15,869 bases of DNA, taken from CSP1-8 sp049688015 (GTDB lineage Bacteria > Desulfobacterota > Deferrimicrobia > Deferrimicrobiales > Deferrimicrobiaceae). Under the pieces are notes generated by a model. It did not search any database and had not been told where the DNA came from. It saw nothing but the letters and a program-made list of their open reading frames with translations. The position numbers and the translations under genes are program-made. Of this stretch, positions 6,644-13,189 are shown piece by piece. The stretch is taken from positions 1-15,869 of the forward strand of contig JBAVJZ010000046.1 of assembly GCA_049688015.1 (NCBI GenBank), written 5' to 3'. Positions within the stretch are counted from its first letter, which is position 1. Each line of letters opens with the position of its first letter.

Positions 6644-7138
6644 TTACTTGCTTCCCGCCTCGCGGCTCATTTGATGAGCTCTTGTAACAATTTCTTCTAT
6701 CGGGTTTGGCTGACCTTTGCCTGTGGTAATGAGGTCGCGCAAACTACCAGTTATGTACAATCCCCATGCGTCCGAGCAAACACCGTAGCACTCATATGCA
6801 GGCACGAGCCCAACGTGCGTAAAGTGAACTTCTGTATTGTCCCCTTTCTTGGCAATTTCAAAGACAACATCTGTGCCCTTCCACTCGCTCTTGTCCTTAA
6901 CAAAGTTAAAGTAGTTCTCCAAAACATGCCAAACGACTTTCTTGCCAGGCACGAATTCGGTTATTTTGAATGTACAACGGTGAACGTCTTGGTAGTGGTA
7001 CTGAAACTCAGCACCGAGCTTGTCAGTACTCCCCTCAATTGCTTGTGACCACCAGCCACGAACGTTGTTGATGGCGGAAAAGACTTCTCCAGGAGATTGG
7101 TCTACCGTAAAAGAAGTGATGTAATTTTGATCGCTCAT
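6644..7138 (-). CDS. SRPBCC/AHSA1-type (START-like) domain protein
   Basis: The 164-residue product fits the activator of Hsp90 ATPase-like (AHSA1) branch of the SRPBCC fold. An early segment SPGEVFSAINNVRGWW corresponds to the first helix. EGSTDKLGAEFQYHY and FKITEFVPGKKVVWHV follow as sheet strands, then a long C-terminal helix near SLRDLIT. Proteins of this group bind small hydrophobic ligands in a cavity; no catalytic residues are implied and the ligand is unknown. Two close ATGs exist (7144 and 7138). GGAG lies 4 nt from the first and about 8-10 nt from the second, so 7138 is chosen. The gene is clearly richer in A/T than its neighbours and stands alone among mobile-element debris, which suggests horizontal acquisition. 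Confidence 0.82.
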   Translation of the reverse strand: MSDQNYITSFTVDQSPGEVFSAINNVRGWWSQAIEGSTDKLGAEFQYHYQDVHRCTFKITEFVPGKKVVWHVLENYFNFVKDKSEWKGTDVVFEIAKKGDNTEVHFTHVGLVPAYECYGVCSDAWGLYITGSLRDLITTGKGQPNPIEEIVTRAHQMSREAGSK

Positions 7139-7353
7139 TTCCATATCTCCGTTCTATTTGTATGATGCTAGCACTTACACGATGAAAATGGAGTGCTCCC
7201 GGTTTCGCAGATGTGGACACGCCAGCGAGTCGCGATAAAGCGAACTTTTCTACCCGGTGGCGCCCGCTTTCCTCTGGTATGTCGCGCCACATATTTCTAC
7301 TATTATCAACAATCTCCGTTTCATGCCTTTTCAGCTTCCTACGAAAGGAGGCC

Positions 7354-7380
7354 GGTTGTTTGCGCGGGATTTGCGGTCCA
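7354..7380 (+). repeat. Dispersed GTTGTTTGC repeat, copy D
   Basis: GGTTGTTTGCGCGGGATTTG followed by CGGTCCA matches copy C (inverted) with one base missing from the G-run. It is preceded by AAAGGAGGCC, which resembles the leader of the IS3 stubs. Confidence 0.6.
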
Positions 7381-7489
7381 TGGGTGCTAACAAATTTCAA
7401 TTATTTCTACGAACGTCCGCCTCCCTCCTCGTTCGTCTTCCTGTAACCGTTGCATAGTATTCGGTTCTTGTTACTCAGACATCAGTGGC

Positions 7490-7508
7490 ACATCGCCGGC
7501 CCCGATGT
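7490..7508 (+). other. Perfect 6-bp hairpin
   Basis: ACATCG, a seven-base loop CCGGCCC, then CGATGT. No T-run follows, so it is not a standard terminator. It could be a protein-binding site or leader structure for the gene at 7713, or nothing. Confidence 0.3.
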
Positions 7509-7712
7509 CTCTCGGAAATGGGATGCTTTGGCCGGGTCCTTCTTGTTACGGTATGATCCAGTCCCCGGAACCGCACCGAATCGTGATTTCATTTATAATC
7601 GTCCCTTGTTTTACTATCGGATATCGTGCGCAAGTTATTATAGATGAAGGAAACTGGAATGAATACGCCCCGCCCGGCCCCGCAGGGCGAATCGAGGAGA
7701 TGATACATCCCC

Positions 7713-9515
7713 ATGAAGAACGAGTATACCGCCATCAACGACCAGTTCCTGAGGAAGCTTACCTTCGTCGGGAACCAGATCATCCTGCACACGGACGGGA
7801 TACTTTGCGGCACGACCACGGAGGTCGTAAGCAGCCGTGCCTTCCAGGCGATGCTGAACATCTTCCTCGACCACCTCATCGAAAAGGAAGACACGATCCT
7901 GGACTGCATGGCGTCCGACGTGGGATCTTCCGAGGGACGGTCCCGCCTGCTCACGCTTCTTCGTCGCCTGTCCGAAACCCCCTTCATACACGCGGTCAAG
8001 GCAGTCCCGGGCGCCCGGACCTGCGCGGACACACCCCGCACCCTGCACCTGTTCGTGGAAAAATTCTACGATTTCTGGCGGTCCTTCGACCGGTATCTTA
8101 TCTGCCACTCCGAACAGGGGCCGCACAGCCACGATATCCGTCCCTACCGGACCTTCACCGTTACCGCCGAGCGGCTCAAGGATCTGACGAGGGGCCTTTA
8201 CCGGGACCTTTGCGAGAACATCACGGGGGACCACTGCCGGATCTATCGGCAGGTCTCGGCCGGCGCGGACGTGGGCCTGATCGCCGTGCAGAAGAAGTGG
8301 GATCCTGTAATCCCCACGGCCCGGATCTTGAGGAATATACCGTTCATCCGACAGGTCCTCATCAATCCGCCGCTGATCATCGACCCCCCGGAAAACCGTC
8401 GGACCGGTCAGTTCCTCCGTATCGAATCCGACCCGCTCGCGGGACTTCCCCTGGAGGAAGGCAAATGGCTGTGCTACCCGGCCCAGGTGGGTCCTGTGGT
8501 GGTATTCGTCTACTTCCACCAGATGTTCATGGGGCTGGGATGCTCCCTGGCCAACCTGTTCGAACTGGCCACGGATGAGCAGATCGCCCGGGGTCCCGAC
8601 GCCTTCTATCTGTACGGGGTCGACCCGGGTCACCTGTCCGCCTACGGTGACGTTCCCACCGTCTTTTACGACAACGAGAACAGCGGCCCCCTGGTGGCGG
8701 CCGTTCCCGGCGAAAACCGTTTCGGTTACTTCGGCTATCTGAAGAAGATGGCCCTGACCCTGCACAACGTCCTGATGATGAAACGGGGCCGTATGCCCTT
8801 CCACGGAGCCATGACCAGGATCCTTCTCCGAAACGGGGTCTCCGCGAACGTCCTGATCATCGGAGATACCGCCACGGGCAAGTCGGAGACGCTGGAGGCC
8901 CTTCGGGTCCTTGCCCGAGACACCATCCGCGGGATGACGATCGTCGCGGACGACATGGGGTCCCTCGCCCTCCGGGATGACGGCCGCATGATCGGCTACG
9001 GAACCGAGATCGGGGCCTTCATCCGCCTGGACGACCTGCAGCGGGGCTACGCGTTCGGCCAGGTGGACCGGGCCATCATCATGAGCCCCCAGAAGGCCAA
9101 TGCCCGGGTCCTCATCCCCGTCACTTCCCTGGAGGAGATCCTCCCCGGATACCCGGTGGATTACCTCCTGTATGCAAACAACTACGAGCAGGTCGACGAG
9201 TTCCACCCCGTCATCGATCCTCTGCCCACGCCGGAGGCCGCACTGCAGGTGTTCCGGGAGGGGGCAGCCATGGCGAAGGGGACAACAACCGCGACGGGAC
9301 TGGGGCACAGCTATTTCGCCAACATCTTCGGTCCCCCCCAATACCGTGACCTGCACGAAGAGCTGGCCCGGAAGACGTTCGAAGCCGCCTTCCGTGCAGG
9401 GACATTCGTGGGACAGCTTCGGACCCGCCTGGCCGTTCCGGGATACGAGCAGGACGGCCCCGCGGAAGCGTCCGGCGCCCTCTTGCGGAAGATCCTGGAA
9501 GTTTCCCGCGGTTGA
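7713..9515 (+). CDS. PEPCK/HPr-kinase-superfamily-like P-loop protein, function unknown
   Basis: This is a 600-residue soluble protein. The C-terminal half carries a P-loop GDTATGKSET at residues 384-393, followed by VADDMG at 411-416, the paired acidic motif expected for Mg2+/nucleotide binding. Further on, a segment AMAKGTTTATG and then YFANIFGPPQY resembles the ATP-dependent phosphoenolpyruvate carboxykinase fold. The GKSET form of the P-loop is closer to HPr kinase (GxSGxGKSE) than to true PEPCK (GTGKTT). The N-terminal ~350 residues match no family I recognise, and standard PEPCK substrate motifs are not evident, so ordinary gluconeogenic PEPCK activity is unlikely. GAGGAG lies 13 nt before the ATG, slightly far. 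The gene stands alone, with a new promoter after it. It could be a protein or metabolite kinase; this is inference. Confidence 0.75.
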   Translation: MKNEYTAINDQFLRKLTFVGNQIILHTDGILCGTTTEVVSSRAFQAMLNIFLDHLIEKEDTILDCMASDVGSSEGRSRLLTLLRRLSETPFIHAVKAVPGARTCADTPRTLHLFVEKFYDFWRSFDRYLICHSEQGPHSHDIRPYRTFTVTAERLKDLTRGLYRDLCENITGDHCRIYRQVSAGADVGLIAVQKKWDPVIPTARILRNIPFIRQVLINPPLIIDPPENRRTGQFLRIESDPLAGLPLEEGKWLCYPAQVGPVVVFVYFHQMFMGLGCSLANLFELATDEQIARGPDAFYLYGVDPGHLSAYGDVPTVFYDNENSGPLVAAVPGENRFGYFGYLKKMALTLHNVLMMKRGRMPFHGAMTRILLRNGVSANVLIIGDTATGKSETLEALRVLARDTIRGMTIVADDMGSLALRDDGRMIGYGTEIGAFIRLDDLQRGYAFGQVDRAIIMSPQKANARVLIPVTSLEEILPGYPVDYLLYANNYEQVDEFHPVIDPLPTPEAALQVFREGAAMAKGTTTATGLGHSYFANIFGPPQYRDLHEELARKTFEAAFRAGTFVGQLRTRLAVPGYEQDGPAEASGALLRKILEVSRG

Positions 9516-9583
9516 CCGAAACCTGTGCCCCGGTCTTTGTCCGTGTCTTACCTCGCGTCAGCGATTCGGCACAACAGTTAGAC

Positions 9584-9612
9584 TTGTCAACGGTCTGCCG
9601 ACACGATATATT
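9584..9612 (+). promoter_or_regulatory. Sigma70-type promoter for the zinc-ribbon gene
   Basis: TTGTCA (9584-9589) and TATATT (9607-9612) are separated by exactly 17 bp, close to the housekeeping consensus. Transcription would start near 9619, giving a leader of about 140 nt before the ATG at 9760. It lies in a local AT-rich patch after the 7713-9515 gene. Confidence 0.6.
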
Positions 9613-9759
9613 CTTTCTTGTACATTCGCTTTCAGCCTTGACGGAAATGCGATTTCGATCCAGGCCGACATCGCAAATGGTTACGGCGTTCATTCCGGCC
9701 CGCCCGAGGGGGTAGCGCTTGCCGTCTTTCCCTCCAAACCGAGCACAGGGGTTATGGTG

Positions 9760-10536
9760 ATGGAAATCGAATGCAGCTGCTGCCAAGCCCGTTATCGTAT
9801 GAAGGAATCGATGATGAAGGGATTCCGAAGAGCGGAGTTGCGCTGCCGCAAGTGCGGCGCTACGATCGCGGTCCTGACCCCCGCGACGACCTCGCGGACC
9901 CCGGCGGCAAAGGTCCCGGGTGACCGGCCTGGAGGGGCCCTGCCCCATCCACGAAGGGATAAAGAACATCCCCTGGTCGAACGGCAGGATCCGTCCGCGG
10001 AACACGCCAGGCCCGGGTTGACGGGAGGAGAGGGAAAGACGCAGACAAGCACTGCGCTCGCGGAAGAAACCAATCCCGCCGAGCCCGTTCCCGACAACGT
10101 GTATACCCTCGACTCGTTTCGGGGGGGGCATCCGAAAAAATTACCGGCCGGGGGCTACGACATCTCCGGTTCGATCCTTCCGCATCCGCCCGCCTCCGCT
10201 GCGCCGCGGGAATCCGTGGAAAGATCCCCGGCGGTTGCGGAATCCCTGGAGGAATTGAGGAGCATACGGTCGAGTCTCCCCGAGGAGGCGATACACTGGC
10301 GGGAAGAAGATATCGCCTCTAAGCCCTCCGAGGCACCCCTTGCTTCCCCGGACAAAATGCCGGTCTCCGGAAAGTCCCCCGCGAACAAATCGCGCCGCCC
10401 GGGCAGGTTCTCTTTATCAAAGACCCACCGTGTGACCCACATCGCGATCATCTATTTTCTGCTTCTGTTCCTGGGAGGCTTCGGGTATCTGCTCGTCCGC
10501 TTCTTCTCGCATATGATCCACGGGGAGGGCGTATAA
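9760..10536 (+). CDS. Zinc-ribbon protein with a C-terminal membrane anchor
   Basis: The 258-residue product begins with a small zinc ribbon of the MJ0042-like type: C5-x2-C8 and C29-x2-C32 with Y12 between, the pattern CxxCxxxY...RCxxCG. A long low-complexity, Pro/Ser/Glu-rich linker (about residues 40-220) follows. A single hydrophobic segment at about 228-246 (IAIIYFLLLFLGGFGYLLV) then leaves a short tail HMIHGEGV. This suggests a cytoplasmic zinc ribbon tethered to the inner membrane. Similar proteins are common in deltaproteobacteria; their partners are mostly unknown. Two ATGs are possible. AGGGG is 2 nt from the one at 9754 and 8 nt from 9760, so 9760 is preferred. A small gene follows 71 bp downstream on the same strand. 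Confidence 0.75.
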   Translation: MEIECSCCQARYRMKESMMKGFRRAELRCRKCGATIAVLTPATTSRTPAAKVPGDRPGGALPHPRRDKEHPLVERQDPSAEHARPGLTGGEGKTQTSTALAEETNPAEPVPDNVYTLDSFRGGHPKKLPAGGYDISGSILPHPPASAAPRESVERSPAVAESLEELRSIRSSLPEEAIHWREEDIASKPSEAPLASPDKMPVSGKSPANKSRRPGRFSLSKTHRVTHIAIIYFLLLFLGGFGYLLVRFFSHMIHGEGV

Positions 10537-10607
10537 AGGGAGGCGAAGAAACGAAACCCGTCACGCAACCATCCAAACGTTGACGATATTTGCCGGAGGT
10601 GAGAGGC

Positions 10608-10937
10608 ATGGGTGACCTGGATATCGGAATGGCGATGGTTGCGGCGAGAATCGCATCCTCCGAGGTGGGGAGAGGCGGAACAGTTCGGAAGAGCAGGGAT
10701 GCCCTCTCTCCGGGTCAAAACCCTCCGGAGAGCAGGAATCCGACCCTGTCCGGCGTGAAGATGGAAGTGATCAAGGGGGAACTCCTCCTGATTCCCTCCG
10801 TCGAACTGACGAGAGGCAAGCGGGCGAGCGGGTGGACACTTACCCGGGGAGACGGAAGCGTCGTTCTCATCGACACGGGCGAAATCGTCCAATCGCCAAA
10901 AAGGAAAGAGGAACCGCGCTCCTCTCGGCAAGCCTAG
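10608..10937 (+). CDS. Small hypothetical protein
   Basis: The 109-residue product starts at ATG 10608, with GGAGG eight bases upstream in a clear ribosome-binding site; this rules out the in-frame TTG at 10590. It begins MGDLDIGMAMVAARIASSEVG, a short amphipathic or mildly hydrophobic helix. A charged, Arg/Ser/Pro-rich middle follows, then a beta-rich stretch GWTLTRGDGSVVLIDTGEIV and a basic tail. There is no signal peptide, membrane span or motif I recognise. It is probably co-transcribed with the zinc-ribbon gene 71 bp upstream. Function unknown. Confidence 0.6.
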   Translation: MGDLDIGMAMVAARIASSEVGRGGTVRKSRDALSPGQNPPESRNPTLSGVKMEVIKGELLLIPSVELTRGKRASGWTLTRGDGSVVLIDTGEIVQSPKRKEEPRSSRQA

Positions 10938-10945
10938 CGAATTCT

Positions 10946-10962
10946 GAACCGGGGACCGGTTC
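10946..10962. terminator. Hairpin between convergent genes
   Basis: GAACCGG, loop GGA, CCGGTTC: a perfect 7-bp stem in the 43-bp gap between the plus-strand gene ending at 10937 and the minus-strand gene ending at 10981. There is no T-run on either side, so a bidirectional terminator role is inferred from position only. Confidence 0.4.
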
Positions 10963-10980
10963 CGGTTGCCGGACTGGTGG

Positions 10981-11817
10981 TCATCCCTTCTTCGATAGAC
11001 GGTCCAGAAAAGAGGCCATCCGCCCGAGATGTGCCTGTTCTTCCCCCGCCAGTGCAAGGAAGACCTTCCTCGAACGCTCGTCCTCAACCGCCCTCCCCAT
11101 CTTGATGTACCGGTCCAGGGCGTTCGCTTCCATAGCGATAGCGAGTTCGAGAATTTCCCGCAGCGTCTTTCCCCGGACCCACGCAAGCGCCTCTCCCAAC
11201 GGAATCCCTCCCTCCAGAATACGCCCTGCCTCCACCCCTTCCGGAGGTGAGGGGTCCGCGTCCCTTCCGGAGGACAGAACGAAAAGTTCGCGAAGGGTAT
11301 CCTTGTGCCGTTCCTCAGCGAGAACCAGGGAACGAAAGAGCGTACCGTCTTCCCCTTCCCCCGCCTCTCCGGCGATATGCTCGTAGAAGGCACGGTTTCC
11401 CTCCTCGAGAGCCCAGGAAAGCGAAATCAGCTCTTCCGCCCCCGAGGCCCGGGAGAAATACGCCAGTCCGGAATCGTAGTCCCCTTCCGCAACGAGGCCG
11501 TTCCAGGCGTCGATCCCTCCCGCCATGCTGTAGACCGGGGAAAACCCCGCCTCCTCCAGGGTAGCCGCAGCGGCACGGCTGCGGACCCCGGACCTTCAAT
11601 AGGTGATTGTCGGCTTGTCCCGGTCGAGTTCATCGAGGCGATCCCCGAGTTTCGCCACCGGAATGAGACGGGCCCCCGGGATATGCCCGCTCTCGTACTC
11701 TCCCGGCTGCCGGACATCGACGAGATTGTACGAGTCCGTGCCCTTCTCTTTGAGGAATGCCCTCACATCGTCGGCCGTCAAAGTGGAAACCGGCTTGAAA
11801 TAGTCGAATAATCCCAT
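10981..11817 (-). CDS. Selenocysteine-containing rhodanese fused to a rubrerythrin-like diiron domain
   Basis: Reading through one in-frame TGA (11598-11596) gives 278 residues with selenocysteine at position 74. Residues 1-110 are a rhodanese domain: NLVDVRQPGEYESGHIPGA at 31-49, then the active-site loop at 73-80 reading Y-U-R-S-G-V-R-S, where relatives have Cys, then AGGIDAWNGL. Residues 115-278 are a ferritin/rubrerythrin-like four-helix domain with glutamates near 138-139, E168-x2-H171, E230 and E260-x2-H263, the expected diiron ligands. There is no cysteine anywhere else. The TGA is followed at once by an SECIS-like hairpin. The start at 11817 has GGGAGAAGGA before it. It lies 25 bp after an oxidoreductase gene, evidently in one operon. 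The likely role is sulfur/selenium transfer or peroxide reduction in the cytoplasm. Alternatives are a nonsense mutation or a sequencing error at TGC. Confidence 0.77.
11559..11588 (-). promoter_or_regulatory. Candidate bacterial SECIS element
   Basis: In the mRNA sense, 11 nt after the UGA, CCGCAGC (11584-11578) pairs perfectly with GCUGCGG (11571-11565) around the loop CGUGCC. The loop has G at its second position and begins 18 nt after the UGA. A lower stem GGGU/ACCC extends it beyond a two-base CU bulge. Known bacterial SECIS hairpins have a small loop with an early G, about 16-37 nt from the UGA. The same bases encode the conserved RSRAAAA segment, so part of the pairing may be a side effect of GC-rich codons. 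Confidence 0.65.
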
Positions 11818-11842
11818 TCCTTCTCCCTCCCTTCCTCCTGCC

Positions 11843-12967
11843 TCATGCCCCCCCGGGGATTTTGCTGCGTTCTCCGGACACCTGGAATTTCCTCATGAAT
11901 CTCCGGTCTATGGCATCCTTCAGTCGGAAGGCTATCGGGCCATCCCATACGAACCCCTTCCGGCGGAAAATCCCGCTCCCATCCCCCATGTTCAATATCG
12001 TGAGAAAGACGCCCCCGGGATCGAACCTGCACAGAGGCCTTCCTTCAAGGAACGCCAGCAGGTTCCTGTGGAGAAGGCGGCTCTGACGGACGGCGTATAC
12101 ACCGACCCTTTCCAGAGGAGTTCCGTCAATCGTGATGCAGTCCCCGCCTCCGAACAGATCGGGATACCGGACACACTGCAGGCTGTCGTTTACGAGCAAT
12201 CCCCCGTCCTTCCCCGTGGGAAGACCCGATTCCGCGAACAGGGAGGACGGCTTCACCCCTACCGCGACAAACACCATGTCTCCCTGGAGATTCACTCCGT
12301 TTTCCAGTCGGACCACTCCTTCGCCGATCGACCGGGCACCGACCTCCTCGATCCGTTCGACCCCCCATCGGGCAAGAGAGCGCAGGGCTATTGCCCGGGC
12401 CTTCGCGGGGTAATCCTCCAGCACTTCCGACCCGGAAACCAGGGTTATCCATGCGATCCGCCCGCTCTCCCTTCCGAGACGTCCCAGGGCGGCGGCGATC
12501 TCGACGCCCGCGGCTCCTCCACCCACCACGATGGCGCGAAGCCCCGTTTTTCCGGAGGCGTCCAGTACTTTCCTCCTCGCCGCCAGGAGGTTCTCGATCG
12601 GTTTGACGGGGAAGACGTTATCCGCGGACGGGTCAACGATATCCGCGGGAACTTCGCTTCCCGTGTTGAAGGATACCACGTCGTACCGGAGCTCCTTCCC
12701 CGATCCGAGGATGAGGGTGCGCCCCGCGGGCTCTACCTTGACCACGCGGTCTTCGAGAAACGCAGCGCCCCTGTCCTCCGCCATCTTTTTCACGTGGAAG
12801 CGCGCATCGGCGGGCCGGTATATCCCGGAGAGCAGGCCGGGCCCCATCCCCGAATAGTAGTGGTAGGGAGAAGGACCGATCAACGTGACGAGGTGCCCCG
12901 CCCGGACGTAGTCGCGCAGGCGCAGCAACGCCGTCAGGTGGACGTGGCCGCCGCCCGTGAAAACCAT
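11843..12967 (-). CDS. FAD/NAD(P)-dependent oxidoreductase of the SelD-fusion family
   Basis: The 374-residue protein has two dinucleotide-binding motifs: GGGHVHL at residues 5-11 (FAD) and VVGGGAAGVEIAAALG at 147-162 (NAD(P)H). The second FAD motif YPDLFGGGDC is at 268-277. The early PYHYYSGMGPGLLSGIY and the ending LKDAIDRRFMRKF match the NDH-2-like module that in many organisms is fused to, or next to, selenophosphate synthetase SelD. There is no CxxC redox pair of the disulfide-reductase type, so it is more like an NADH dehydrogenase acting on a small or quinone-like acceptor. The SD GAGGGGG sits just before ATG 12967. The frame is open far upstream but that part is antisense to epmA. It heads an operon with the selenocysteine-rhodanese gene, which supports a selenium-linked role. 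Confidence 0.85.
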   Translation of the reverse strand: MVFTGGGHVHLTALLRLRDYVRAGHLVTLIGPSPYHYYSGMGPGLLSGIYRPADARFHVKKMAEDRGAAFLEDRVVKVEPAGRTLILGSGKELRYDVVSFNTGSEVPADIVDPSADNVFPVKPIENLLAARRKVLDASGKTGLRAIVVGGGAAGVEIAAALGRLGRESGRIAWITLVSGSEVLEDYPAKARAIALRSLARWGVERIEEVGARSIGEGVVRLENGVNLQGDMVFVAVGVKPSSLFAESGLPTGKDGGLLVNDSLQCVRYPDLFGGGDCITIDGTPLERVGVYAVRQSRLLHRNLLAFLEGRPLCRFDPGGVFLTILNMGDGSGIFRRKGFVWDGPIAFRLKDAIDRRFMRKFQVSGERSKIPGGA

Positions 12968-13189
12968 GTGTTTCCCCCTCTTGCTCTCTCCGGGTTTCGT
13001 GGTCCCGCTTCCTCCTCCTCTTTTTTCTCGCCCCGGCCGAGTCCATCCCGTTTCCCGGATTTTTCCATTTTGCACGGATTCCCGCTCCATATCCACCGGG
13101 GGCCCTTTCGCCCCGGGGGGGGAATGGCATAGGATAAGGAAATCACCCGTTCCGGGAAACGCGGGCAGGGAGACGGCAGCAACCTTTCC

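Larger units (their letters stand above)
7145..7712. other. AT-richer non-coding interval upstream of the PEPCK-like gene
   Basis: This 568-bp stretch holds the promoter region of the SRPBCC gene (minus strand), copy D of the dispersed repeat (7354-7380) and a small perfect hairpin (7490-7508). The last ~100 bp, including TTATTATAG near 7635-7643, are probably the leader of the gene at 7713, though I cannot pair a confident -35 with a -10. Short reading frames here have no recognisable content. Confidence 0.5.

Noticed and set aside
7638..9356. 572-codon minus-strand frame opposite the PEPCK-like gene.
   Set aside because: Shadow frame: no start context, no domain, Gly/Asp/Val-rich composition, while the plus strand carries a P-loop and conserved motifs.
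9100..9759. Upstream extension of the zinc-ribbon frame to 478 codons.
   Set aside because: It overlaps the end of the PEPCK-like gene in another frame and crosses the promoter; the zinc ribbon begins only at 9760.
11596..11817. Short stand-alone rhodanese gene ending at TGA, with a separate rubrerythrin-like gene starting at ATG 11526.
   Set aside because: The stop falls on the catalytic Cys codon, homology continues in the same frame across it, and the second start would drop the active-site half of the rhodanese domain. One read-through gene explains both.
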